A stretch of 64,000 bases of DNA from Glandiceps talaboti (Eukaryota > Hemichordata > Enteropneusta > Spengelidae). The position numbers were made by a program, and so were the translations under genes. Location: positions 8,028,732-8,092,731 of the forward strand of contig NC_135561.1 in NCBI RefSeq assembly GCF_964340395.1, read 5' to 3'. Within the stretch, counting starts at the first letter, position 1, and each line of letters begins with the position of its first letter. A model generated the notes under the pieces. The model was not told the origin of the DNA, ran no database searches, and saw only the letters and a list, made by a program, of their open reading frames with translations. Positions 1-11,600 of the stretch are shown here, piece by piece.

Positions 1-25
1 CAGTTACTTTGTTACAAATACTTAC

Positions 26-3000
26 CCTAAAGCCAAGTGTTCGACGGCATCTATATGTAGTTTTTCCAGTGGAGAAACGTCGCTAGTTTCTGCCATTTGA
101 ACCATTCTTTCGATATCGTTGTTCAATTCGGGGTTACTCCATGCACTGGTACCAGTGCCAATTAATGCAATACAATTCTTTACAGAAAGACCTAGGACTT
201 GTGAAGAAGATGTGATTGAACAATTAAAACAATGAAGTTGGGTGCCATGTTATATCATTTTCTCACACAAAATTTTCGTACCCGCAATTCCTCTTGTGAA
301 TTACTGTGCAATAAGTTACACATTAGTTAATATAGTCTCTATCTATAGATTGGAGAATTGAGATTAAGGAATGTATCTAGTGACATCGGTACATGAATAC
401 AAAACTTTTACTAAAAAAAGACATAAAAATTAACAACAAATCCACTATAGTACAGAGTATTAACATTAGTGACAATATAATTGTGGTTTTTTTATTGTGA
501 AAAACAACGCCTAACTTTAAATAGCCATAAAATCACATAATGTTATATAATGTATCATTGTTAATCTTTGCATTTGCTTTCAAGTCAAACCATTAATAAA
601 TACATACAAATGTACAAAGTCTTTATAACCAGAATTTATCCCTAATATACACTCATCTCTGATATCTGTTTGATGCGGTATTTCTATTTTCCGAATTGAA
701 AGCCACAGATTTACTTTATTTTTCTTACCAATTTACAAATATTTAATTCAACATTTCAAACTAAGGCCTAACAGAAAAAATTGTGTGGTTCCGATTACGC
801 TCAATTTTAGAATCGATTTTTATGTTATTTTTTTATATCTTTTTTTTCAGATGTGAGTGTCTAGTTCAGGAAGTTATGTTTTCTGTTGTTTCATACATGG
901 CCTCTATACTTGCTATTGGTTTCTTCTCATCAGATGTACAGCCATTAAAGATTGGAAGAACCGTTTTAATACTGTCTTTTTAAGTTGATGTCAGTTTCCG
1001 CACCCAATATTTCTCGCGAGACTTCACAATTTTCGCGATTTTATTTTTTTTCTACAAATACGTAAAAGAAAGTTCAGGTTTGCATGAAAAGCTAGGTGGG
1101 GTCGGGTAACCGGTACCAAACAATTTTTTTATTAGGCCTAACATACCGAAATTTGGATCTGCCGAAATCATCTTGTTAATGCACGTAGGAATACCACCAA
1201 TACTTTCATCACTATATCCACTCACATACTGGATGTATATTTAAAAAGAAGCAAAGATTGGAAGTTTTAATATATATATATACCAGGAAATACCGATTCA
1301 AAAATAGCACAATCTCGAGATGCAATGTACCCTATCCATTACCCAAAAAATATGTGTGAAATAATCCTAATTCAACAGTACATGTTTGTAGTCCGTGTTG
1401 TCTTTTCAACTTGTAGTTTCTTGTGTACAAATAACTACCCTCTGGTAGAAAGAGGATTATTGCTATCGAAAAACATCGTGCAAAAATTATGGACGATGAA
1501 TTTCCATAGAATGATGTCAAAGGACCACAGCTATGCGTTGCTATAGATACATAGATACTTATTTACCTGTGTTACCACAGCATCATACATCTTGGCAGCC
1601 TCATTACTGGTAGTTGATAATGGAAAACCAATGGTTTGCCACTCCTTAGTTCGCAGGAAGGAAAATATCAAAGTTACATATATATTGTGACAGTGTTATT
1701 TACTAGAATTTTCATACATAAGTTTGGCGTGGTATTGTAATGTTATTAACGTCGAGATCATTATGATGATAAATTGCAAGCCCGCCATGTGAGGAATAAC
1801 TTTGTCTTTTGATGAAGTTAAATCCATCGATCGACATATAAATTTAGAACCAGGGTGTGTCACAAGTCCAGGTCTCGGTTACATGCCTACCTCTATCAAC
1901 AAAAGTGTTTTCCAATTGGGCCTAACAAAAAAAATTGTGTGGTTCCGATTACGCTCAATTTTAGAATAGGTGTGGTAGAGTTAGGTTTTTATTTTATTTT
2001 TTATATAGGTATTTTTTCATATGTGAGTGTCTACTTCACGTAGTTATGTTTTCCGTTGTTTTCCATGTGATCTCTGTGTTATTGGTTTTTTCTCATCAGA
2101 CGTACAGCCATATCAGATTGGAAGACCAGTTTTATATTTTCTTTTTAAGTTGATGTCAGTTTCCACATCTACTGTTTCTTGCGAGAATTCACAATTTTCG
2201 AGATTTTATTTTTTTTTCTCGAATACATAAAAAAAAAGTTTAGGGCCAGCGTGAAAAAATAGGTGGGGTTGGGTAACCGGAAACAAATATTTTTTTTATT
2301 AGGCCTTGTGTTATTAAAGGTAAATTATATATGTATTGTTGTATATCGTTACGATATAATAATAAATATTCAAGTTTATTGTTTATCACTTCAATGCATG
2401 GTGATAACTTGATTTGATTTGATTTGATTCAATCTATACCAGAGATGTCATACCAGAGATGTTAGAGCACACAATTTTAAATTTCGATCACGTCCAATAA
2501 TAGGTAGCGTATTGTGTTTATAGATGAACTACTAGTATAGTCTAGCTGCAAGACCTTCGCGCTTTCTTCCGATACGATTGGTCGATTTGCACCTGTGCAT
2601 TCAGGGCGGACCGTAAAAATAACTTTAGCTAGACCTCGGGCATCGAAGGCGGGCGATTGGAAGAAAGCCCGAATGTCTATCAGCAAGACTAGATGAAACA
2701 TCCATATTTACTTTTGGTTTGTAAATCAATGTTAATCCCTAGACGAGTCTAGTCGAAAACAAAGCGAGTCGTGAACAAATCTATTTATTTATTTATTCAT
2801 GCAAATAAATCACACGTCGGTCGTGTACTAGTCCTGCTTACAGACGATGCACGAGTCTATATTACTGACTTGACTAACAATTGTCAGAATCGAGTCCCGG
2901 ATTACTCCGTATGCAAGCAGGACTAGTCGTGTATGTAGTGTACGTGTACATGGAGTACTGCTGTGATGAAGAGAGTGGTGAATTTTGAGGAAAGTATACA

Positions 3001-3059
3001 GATTCAGTGCATAAATGTTGGGCCATCACACTCACCTGACAGTCTTTGAAATTCGTCAT
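26..3059 (-). CDS. TTC38: TTC38-like tetratricopeptide protein, paralogue B (5' part only)
   Basis: Four coding exons on the minus strand: 3036-3059, 1567-1644, 1147-1228 and 26-191; the rest lies beyond the left edge. Exon 1 gives MTNFKDCQ and a GTGAGT donor. Exon 2 carries the family signature [16 protein letters not shown]. Exon 3 ends ISADPNF, exon 4 begins LSVKNCIALIGTG and ends EKLHIDAVEHLALG. Exon lengths of 78 and 82 nt and phases 0/0/1/2 match the complete paralogue downstream. TTC38 proteins are cytosolic tetratricopeptide solenoids whose molecular role is poorly known. The gene sits head-to-tail with paralogue A, which indicates tandem duplication. The acceptor of exon 2 is AAG rather than CAG. 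An AGGCCTAA-type MITE abuts the donor of exon 3 almost directly. I see no disabling change in the visible exons. Confidence 0.85.
764..1139. mobile_element. MITE family A (AGGCCTAA ends), copy 1
   Basis: Ends AGGCCTAACAGAAAAAAT and ATTTTTTTATTAGGCCT-like form inverted termini of about 35 bp (TGTGGTTCCGATTA against GGGTAACCGG). It shares its interior (CATCAGATGTACAGCCAT, CTCGCGAGACTTCACAATTT) with the copies at 1918 and about 16908. It lies within one base or so of the donor of exon 3 of TTC38 paralogue B. Confidence 0.85.
1918..2306. mobile_element. MITE family A, copy 2
   Basis: Starts GGCCTAACAAAAAAAATTG and ends TTTTTTATTAGGCCT, 389 bp, same orientation as copy 1, with which it shares most of its length. 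Lies in intron 1 of TTC38 paralogue B. Confidence 0.85.
2534..2697. mobile_element. Short inverted-terminus repeat (TAGTCTAGCTGC ends)
   Basis: Ends AGTCTAGCTGCAAGACC and CTATCAGCAAGACTAGA are roughly inverted. A relative starts at 47034 (GTAGTCTAGCTGCTAGACC) and closes near 47195 (CTACTACAAGACTACC). Non-coding. Confidence 0.5.
2828..2926. mobile_element. MITE family C (CTAGTCCTGCTT ends), copy 1
   Basis: 99 bp with inverted ends CTAGTCCTGCTTAC and GCAAGCAGGACTAG; inner words CACGAGTCTATA and CGAGTCCCGGATTACTCCGT. Related copies occur at 27065 and 48657. It lies about 110 bp downstream of exon 1 of TTC38 paralogue B. Confidence 0.8.
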
Positions 3060-3402
3060 GTCGAGCTGTCACACAGGGCGTAGACTGCAGGTCGATCCTC
3101 GTCTGGTACATGGTTTCAACTCCCACCATGTCCTTTCACTCATTATGCGTGTGTATTGTTATATGACCTGACCTGACCTGACCTTTACGTTTCACTAGAA
3201 TAAACCATTCAGTCCAAGGGACGGGAGGCGTCTTTCAATGTATTAACGACCTTTGACCATATATTTTGAAATTTTGGCCCGATTTTCGGAATTTTACTTT
3301 TCAGGTTGCGGATATTTTCACATTTTTTGCCAAGACTTCTGGCAGAATGTAGACATTTGACCCTTAGTTTCTGGCTGAAATGTAGCGCTGAAAATGATAT
3401 GC

Positions 3403-3426
3403 GGGGGGGGGGGGGGGGGGGGGGGG
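3403..3426. repeat. Poly-G run (24 G)
   Basis: Uninterrupted G tract on the plus strand; could form G-quadruplex DNA and is a likely sequencing-error site. Confidence 0.9.
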
Positions 3427-4757
3427 ACTAGCGCCAACACATAAGGGGTAAACCATTTGATTTCGTGGTGGGAGGGGTAGTAGATTTTCGAGAGAAAAAA
3501 TTGTAGCCGGCCAAAGGTGAAAAAAGATTTGCTGACCAACTCAAGACAGAAAAAAAATATTTCCTGGGGGTATGAGCTTGAAGAAAAATTGTTCTGCAAG
3601 TGCAGAACCTAGCTACACTTGTTTCAAGTGATCTGGAAATTCCTTTGTTTAATAATGAATTGAATGTTTAAACCATGAACTATTGGAGTCACGGAGTGGC
3701 CAAAGTTTGTGTTGTAACTTAATACAGAGTAAAAAGCTAAAAAATATGTAAAAAGTTTGTTACAAACACATTACATATTTGCAATTTATTGAGTTACAAA
3801 CAAGGACTTGCTACATGTTGTTTCACATTGATTTTTCATGTAGATACAACTGTATTATAAATTTAAAAAATCCAAAATAAATACCTCAATCGTCATCCAT
3901 ATGGCCACTTTAACCATTCTACTAATGTATATGGTCACATATTAAACAGATCACAACTTCAATTAATAAATCATGAATAAAGAATAAATCAATACAATAG
4001 GGAACCGCCATGTTGAATGTTGCATCATGGGAAATGTCATAATAAATGCTAATCAATTAGTATTATGAACAATATTGTTATATTGTTTGTAACCATACAT
4101 GATCAATTCATAGTCGCCCTGATCATTGTGGGAGGTTTATTTTATCGGTAGCTCCAGATTAGGTAATACGATAACCTCAGATAATCCCATAGTCCTTTGC
4201 GTCTGAGCTTGCTCAGTCTGGATTGCAAGTTCCCAATTGACTATTCATGTTACTTATTAATACTTATGGAAAGAGATTGTTTTATAAAAGGACAGAATTC
4301 ACAAACATAAAATTTACAAGGTAATAATTCTCTTTATTTTTATCTTTTATATTTCCTTTGAAGAAACTAACATTGATTATATAGAGATATATAAATTTGA
4401 TTAAAATAATTGATTGAATTCATAAGCACAATTGTATATTCGTATATTAATGTAAACAGCCATTATATTAGTCTTATTAGACATAATAAAGTTCTTCAAT
4501 GTATTGCAGTCCCCAAGTTAAAATGAACTTAATCATAGAGAAATATTGAAATAAATTGGTCTAATGTAATAATCTTGCCATCATTTGACTAAAGTGCAGG
4601 GGTCATGTGGTGCACATCTTCTGTTGCACGCATGTTTTGGGGTGTCAAACTTGTTTGTAAGTGCCCCAAAACACTATGCATATGAGAAGGTGACACTGTA
4701 CTTAAATGTCAATTTATTTTCCATGAATATTTCATTGATAACTACCGTCTATATGTG

Positions 4758-4952
4758 CAATCTGATTAAAATCCGATGTAGATGTCAGTTAATTGTTCAT
4801 TGCTAGTTTACCTCTATTTTACCTCCTCTAGACGAGGCGATCAGGATAAAAACGTAAACATGTACCACGAAGGTCAATTCAGGCAAAATAACGAAGGTAA
4901 AAAATAGCAATAAACAATTAGCCGACATCTACATCGGATTTTAATCAGATTG
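4758..4952. mobile_element. Foldback MITE with 9-bp target duplication
   Basis: Terminal inverted repeats beginning CAATCTGATTAAAATCCGAT are exact for about 29 bp and continue imperfectly to about 55 bp. CTATATGTG flanks both sides (4749-4757 and 4953-4961). Non-coding, 195 bp. The 9-bp duplication suggests a Mutator-like mover. Confidence 0.88.
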
Positions 4953-5229
4953 CTATATGTGTTACTTTGCCAAATTAAGTTCTAAATTGTAAGAAAAAAA
5001 TTGCACAGCTTTATAGAAATCTAATATGCATAACTATAAACACATCTGAAATGTATAACTTCTTGGTACTGGTTGTCTTAATTTTTAATAAAATTGACAA
5101 AAATATGTTGTTTTGGTGTTATGAAGACAGTCCTGTAATACAGAGTATGGATCTCTGTTTAAGATGAAATATTGTTCAACTTACTAATTAATATTTGAAG
5201 TTGCAGTGTTTAGCTGTTTTTTATATAAA

Positions 5230-5691
5230 TAAAGGGGAACTCCAGTTGACAAAAGTTAAAGGCATCTTCTTAGTTCATTTTCATGGTTCTAAAGGCAATT
5301 CATGATTTCACATCACAGAAATTGTGTGTAATTATTAAGAAACATCAAACTGAATTTTGTTTTATTAATTGTTCTGTGACTGTCCAAGTAGTGGCCCTGC
5401 ATTGCCTCGTGCAAGTCAGCTGATGTGCACAGTATTAAAATGAACAATATATATTCATAACTTATAAATGAAAAAAAACATGAATATTTATTGCTCACCT
5501 CGTGTATACACAAGTCTGCTAACTCCCATGGGGCAATAATGGACCAATGATAAGACAATGGATGTGAAATAAGTCCAATTTGGTATTTCTTGTTAATGGC
5601 GTGAAATAAATGATGTTTCATCATTAAAATTATTCTACTGAACACAAATTTCTGAAAATGCCTTTATTTGCTGGTGTGGTACTCCCCTTTA
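5230..5691. mobile_element. MITE family B (TTTAAAGGGGAA ends), copy 1
   Basis: Starts AAAGGGGAACTCCAG and ends TACTCCCCTTTAAAA, short inverted termini. It covers the likely 3' UTR end of TTC38 paralogue A, and a minus-strand AATAAA at 5663-5668 lies inside it, so it may supply that gene's poly(A) signal. Confidence 0.7.
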
Positions 5692-5812
5692 AAACCACCC
5701 AAACAATGCAGATCTACATTATGATATCTCCCACTACCCTGATTACTACACTTTAATAGTACAAGCATTGATATTATGCCCTTCTTTTTGCTTAGTATTT
5801 GTCATTTTGCAA

Positions 5813-6044
5813 ATGAGAATTAATATCTGACATTGATGTTTTAGTAAATTTACATTGCATATTCCTTTCATACAGAAGATCCCATTCAAAAGAATGAATG
5901 GAAACAACTGACTGCTAGGTTATCATATGAGAATTAATATCTGACATTGATGTTTTAGTAGATTTATGTTGCATATTCCTTTCATACAGAAGATCCCATT
6001 CAAAAGAATAAATGGAAAAACAATTGACTGCTTGGTTATCATCT
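5813..6044. repeat. Tandem duplication of ~117 bp
   Basis: Two direct copies (about 5813-5929 and 5930-6044), each with GAGAATTAATATCTGACATT and CATACAGAAGATCCCATTC, over 90 percent alike by eye. The second ends two bases from the stop codon of TTC38 paralogue A, so both lie in its 3' UTR. Confidence 0.9.
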
Positions 6045-6046
6045 GA

Positions 6047-8559
6047 CTATAATGTCGCAACGATTGTTCCAAGGAGTCTGTCTGTCATTGGAGTGCATTC
6101 ACGTTGTGCTTTCCTCTCACGCAAAAGACTCCTGTAGAAACAAAGAATAAAATAGCTGAAAACATTGTGATCAATTGGATAATTCAAGGCAAAGGGTAAT
6201 AACATAAAGTCAAAGAATATGTTTGCAAAATGTGTGGTCATGTAATTAATACAAGGTATAAAGTATGTTGCATTGTTCACATCAAGTGACTTATGCAGTG
6301 CAATGCTTAATGTTTTATTCAAGTATATCATTATACCATTTCCCTATGAACAGCACGTCTTAACTTTCAGAAAATAAAGTCAAATATACAAAAATACTTG
6401 GTTTATTTTTTAAAACTGGATATGTTATCACTCACCTTGCAAGCAGCTGATGTCGTTTTTCAGACGATTTCAAAGCAGAGTGTATGAGGAAAAGGTTGAA
6501 TACATCTGCCTGTATGACAAGACAAATCAATACCAATTAACTTAAATGGAATGGAATATAATAATGGAATATACATTCTGACTTGATAGTATACACAGAG
6601 AAAAAGAAAAAAGAGATGACACAGTGATTAAATTCAATGATTGCAGTTTCTTAATATAACACTGCATCTGACAACCAACCAACTTGATCTAGATTGAGTG
6701 TGAATGCCAGACTGAGTTTAAATGTGAAAAAATAAGCGATGAGGATGGAGTGGTATAATTAATATCATGAAATCATTACCACAAAGGGAGATATGGTAAG
6801 ATATACAACTCAGCGCTAATGCCTTTACTTGTATCCCAAGTGTAATTCAGTATCCTTGATGATATGAAAGTGAGATTAACCATGTCAATTTGACCATAAT
6901 CTTTTGAATTTGCTTAAATGATATTAGATGTTTTGTGATTTTTTTGCTTTCTTCGAATCCTTTACAAAGGAAGTATATTGTCTTTTTAATAGTACGTTGA
7001 CAAATAAGTTTGTATAACAGTAAAATTGTTACAATGATAGAATTGGACCATTTAGGATAATTTCACGCTAAATTTTGTTAGAAATGTCACAAATCCGACC
7101 ATGTTGTAATGAAAACACATTGTCCAAATTATATATCTAAACAAACATGATTTTATTCTTTTTTTCAGGGTTTCTGAAGAAGGCTTGCTGTGACTCGTGT
7201 GAGGAGCTGAAATGTTTCGATTTTTTAAAAACATTTTTACTGAATAACTGGAGTACAAAATCTTGATCATCCCCTCAACTCAAAAACATACCCAAACATG
7301 GTACCTTTTGAGATTAGATCTTCACAATTTAGACCCCATCTGCACACTGAGATCATTTGGTGCAAGCATTCTTGTTGTAGAGAAATGCTTGTCAAGTTCC
7401 TACAAATTATTGCACCAGTGTGACCAGGCATTTAACTTTCTACTGCACCAAAATGTTTGAATTAATCCTACCTTTCAACCTTGGGTCTACTTTGTGGATG
7501 TAAAGTCATGATATTTATACATGTGTACCTTCAAAATATTGTTCCAGACAGATGACACAGTGTAACAGCCCCCATCTTTAATCATGATAACATGTGTATA
7601 ACTTTGATTCCTGGATAAACCAGTCTGATTCCTTAACTTGATATTTGGTTTTAAAGTTGTCAGTAAATCAACAGTTTCACCTTGTATAAATATAAAGTTT
7701 GTGATTACAATACTCACTTGTGCACGACTGCTGCCAAGATGATAAATCTGATACCGTATTGGAATCATCAAGTCTACAGCCGAGCCATAATCTCCATCAT
7801 TGTAGGCTTGGAAGGCTTGGCACATTGGTAATGCAACATCTTTATATATCTTAACAATTCCATTATTTTCATCCTTCACATCACTGTCATGGATAAAAAG
7901 AAAGTTTAATGGAAAATACTAAAAATGTTATGCTTTACACTATAATATGTATTGCAATGAATCTCAATCAGTTATTTCCATGATGTGATGTAAAATATCT
8001 CCACACATGACTGAGTGGCTGTTTCATATGTAATATTAAATTTCCTATCATTTGCAACTGTAAACCAAATATTTTGTGTTGGATGTGTTTCTGATAGCCT
8101 GGCCAACCAGAACTGTTACCGTTATCCTCTTCCAAATACATTACATTCTCGCAAACCAGAGCTGTTATTTCCACCACACGACATAAAAGTAGGGACTGGC
8201 TCATTAAGAATGGTACCATAAAACGGTCGTGGTTTGTGATGATGAAAACATTTTGTTTATCATCTTGAGGGAAATATAATGGTATTACCTTACAAAAGTC
8301 CTGATTGAGTCCATCAATCTATCAGCTACATCCTTATGTTTAGCTCCTTGTGCAGCCATTAAATAGTGCAGATCATTGAAGGGCATAGCTTGGTCTTCAA
8401 TATGAGGCAAAACTGATTCATGAACTTTCTGCCATCTATCACCAACGTTCACACCTGGGGTTATAAGTAAATGTGAAACTAAGATTTCAGTGAAACTCAA
8501 ATATACATGATTGTGTCTTGTCTGTTTCCATGCCCATATGCATGTATGTGTATTGGTAT

Positions 8560-8600
<41 letters not shown>

Positions 8601-8611
8601 CGTGCATGTAC

Positions 8612-8655
<44 letters not shown>

Positions 8656-11600
8656 ATAATGTGATGTGTATGTGCTTAAGAAATCAGCGATATTTATACG
8701 ACATTTCATGAATCTGAGGTATTTAGATAACACTTTATGAAGAAATGGAATGATTTAATTTAAAGGGAACACCACTCCATGAAATAAAGATATTTTCGTA
8801 AACTTTGGATTCTGGAGAGTCATTTCATAATTTCACATATTTTAAATTTTGCTTGGTTGCCAAAAATACCAAATTGAAATTGTTTTTTTGAATTTTTTTT
8901 TTTTGAAATTTTTTTTCACCTCAGCAGGCATGAATATATATTAGATGAATATTTAATATTCATGACTCCTTAATGCTAAATTCCTTCAGATAAATAGTTA
9001 TAAATATACATTGTTCATGTATGTAATAAATATTCATGTCTGCTAAGACCCATGATGCAACAGTTTATCACTGAAAGAACAAGATAGAGCTTCACTTTTG
9101 AGTTCCCTGGCAACCGAGAGGCATTCCCCTTTAAAAGTAACTTAGGAGAGAGATCCTCAAATTAATTAACAGAACGTTGCACTGCTTACACATTCATTAT
9201 GCATAACTGAGTGACAAAACTTTCATTACTGTCTAATATATAGTTCATTTGATCACCTCGGCACATCATGAAAGTCACAATCATCTATTTCCTGGTTGAT
9301 GTCATGTTGTCCAAGCCATGCACTACACATACATTCAAACATACTATAGGCACTCATGAAAATAAGTCAACCTTTTTGTTCTTTTTTGACCCTCTAGCAT
9401 GAGCAATCAAGGTAGAGGTAGTAAGAAGCAGCTTCAAAACAAAGTTCCAGTATGAGGATATTGGCAAAAGAAAAAACACCATATTACCTTCTAATTCCAG
9501 GCGATAGAGAAGTGATGTAGCATCAGTGATGTCCAACACATCAATATGATCTCCATATAATAGTTTGCTTAACTATAGATGACAAAATACAAATTCAGAA
9601 TAATTATTCTACATTTTCTGAAGAAACATAATTTTGACTATGATTTTGACAAATTGTTTCCCAGAAAAAGATTACTGGTGATATTCAGTTTCCAACCCTT
9701 TCCCCAGACGTGCTCAAGTTTCTAAGGTTTTTTTAAAACTCTTTATTCATTTGAATAAAAGATTGTTTAACATAAGTGTGTGTTTTTGAGTTAAATGATG
9801 ATGGGGCGCCCTCACACATTGGTCAACCCTTCCAACATCTGTATGGTGAGAGGAGGCCAGTGAGGGCCGAAAGACATGACATATCTTACAGTCTATCTTA
9901 CAATCTGAGGCTGGATAAAGAGCTAATAATGAAATAAAAAGCTTGTCTAAGTACCTGATAAAAAATGTGATTTAGGAAAAAATAACTGCAGTATTACCAT
10001 GCAAATTACAAATTTCAGTTGTCACTTCTTATCATACAATATGCAAATGAATTGCTCTTACTTATTAACCAAAGGTAGCTGGTAATCTAACAATATAGTA
10101 AATGTGATATTGAGGGAAAGAAAAAAACATCTGTACACAAGAAACATGCTACAAGTTAGCAATATTCTCTAAAGTGACCCTCAGTAATTAGCCTTCCAAC
10201 ACCTACAAGGATTTTTTTTAATGCAAAGTTGAAAATATGACAAATTACCTGATCATCATACATAGTCAAGGCCGTCTCATAGTCCCCCTAAAATACAATG
10301 CAAGATTACAGAGAAATAAACATAAAACATTTGTTTTGGTATATACAATGCAAATGTGAATAATAGCAGCCATGCCAGGCAGACTAACAAGAAAGCCCAC
10401 CTGGCTAATCAAATAGTTCACTGCAGCTAAATAAACAAAGGATATACACCTGAAAAATATAAAATTGAATGATGGAGGACTAAAAGGTTTAAAATACAAG
10501 TTAAATATATGGTAGTAGAGACCCTATCAGCTACATCCTACCAAGAGAAACTAAACTTGTTGGGTGTGCCATTCACCTTCACTTTGGAGCTGATCCACAC
10601 AAAACCGTTATATAAGTTCACTATAATAATCTGTTGTTTTCCATGAATATAGAAGAAGACTATATGTACCAATCTGCAATGCATATTGTTAATTAAAAGC
10701 ATTCATTACGAAGTTATTTGTATATTTGAAAACATGATTATGTTTGAAATGTAATCACGGAGGATTTGTAGAAATGTGGTCCAATTTATTGAGTATATTA
10801 AGAGATGCATACCTTTTCTATGTAGTAAAGTGCTAAATGCCACAATAGATGTCCATGTAACCAATTTCCCTACACATCAAAGAGAAAAAGAAAATTTTTA
10901 TCTTGTTACAATGAAAACTTTGCTGTAAAACTATATAACTCTAGAATACTCCATAAGTACAACTATCTATGAAAAAATGTCGCTAGTTTAAAACTATAAG
11001 ATCGTGTATCAAGTACCTCACAGTCTTTTTCTCTCTTTCCAACAACCTCTATGCCTTCATCAGGACATCCTTGCATCTCCTTTATGTGGGATATTGTATG
11101 CAAAGACCATGCGTCTTTTGGGTTTAATTCAAGGCCCTAAAAATGAAAATAATTTTTATTCAGTGCATTTATCAATTAAAAGTGTCAAAGTTCTAAATGA
11201 TGCATTATTATATATAATTTGATGTCCATATCATGCTTTGAATCACCAGATTGATTTTAAACATAATCCATAAACTAATTGTATATTCATAGAAGTAATT
11301 GATCAGAATTTCTATCATACAAGATGTGGAAATGGTCATTCCAACACTGATAATCCAGTCTTCGGCTTACTAGGATAGACGCAAACTAAATCTATTGTTC
11401 TTCAATGTGGTAGAGTACACAAGTGGGTGATAGTGGTTCCTCTGTTGTGCGATTCTAATCACCCTGTGATCAACATAGTGTAAACATTGGAAGTCCCAAA
11501 ACAGTACACTGCAAGTTCAAGGAACTCGGGCAAATAAACTAGTTTTCACAGATACCTCCTGACTGAGACTATAATTAAACCAATGCCCATTCAATAGCTT

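Larger units (their letters stand above)
3060..6046. other. Spacer between the two TTC38 paralogues
   Basis: No gene seen. Holds the poly-G run, the 9-bp-duplication foldback at 4758, MITE B copy 1, and the 117-bp tandem duplication in the 3' UTR of paralogue A. The promoter of paralogue B should lie near 3060-3300. Confidence 0.6.
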
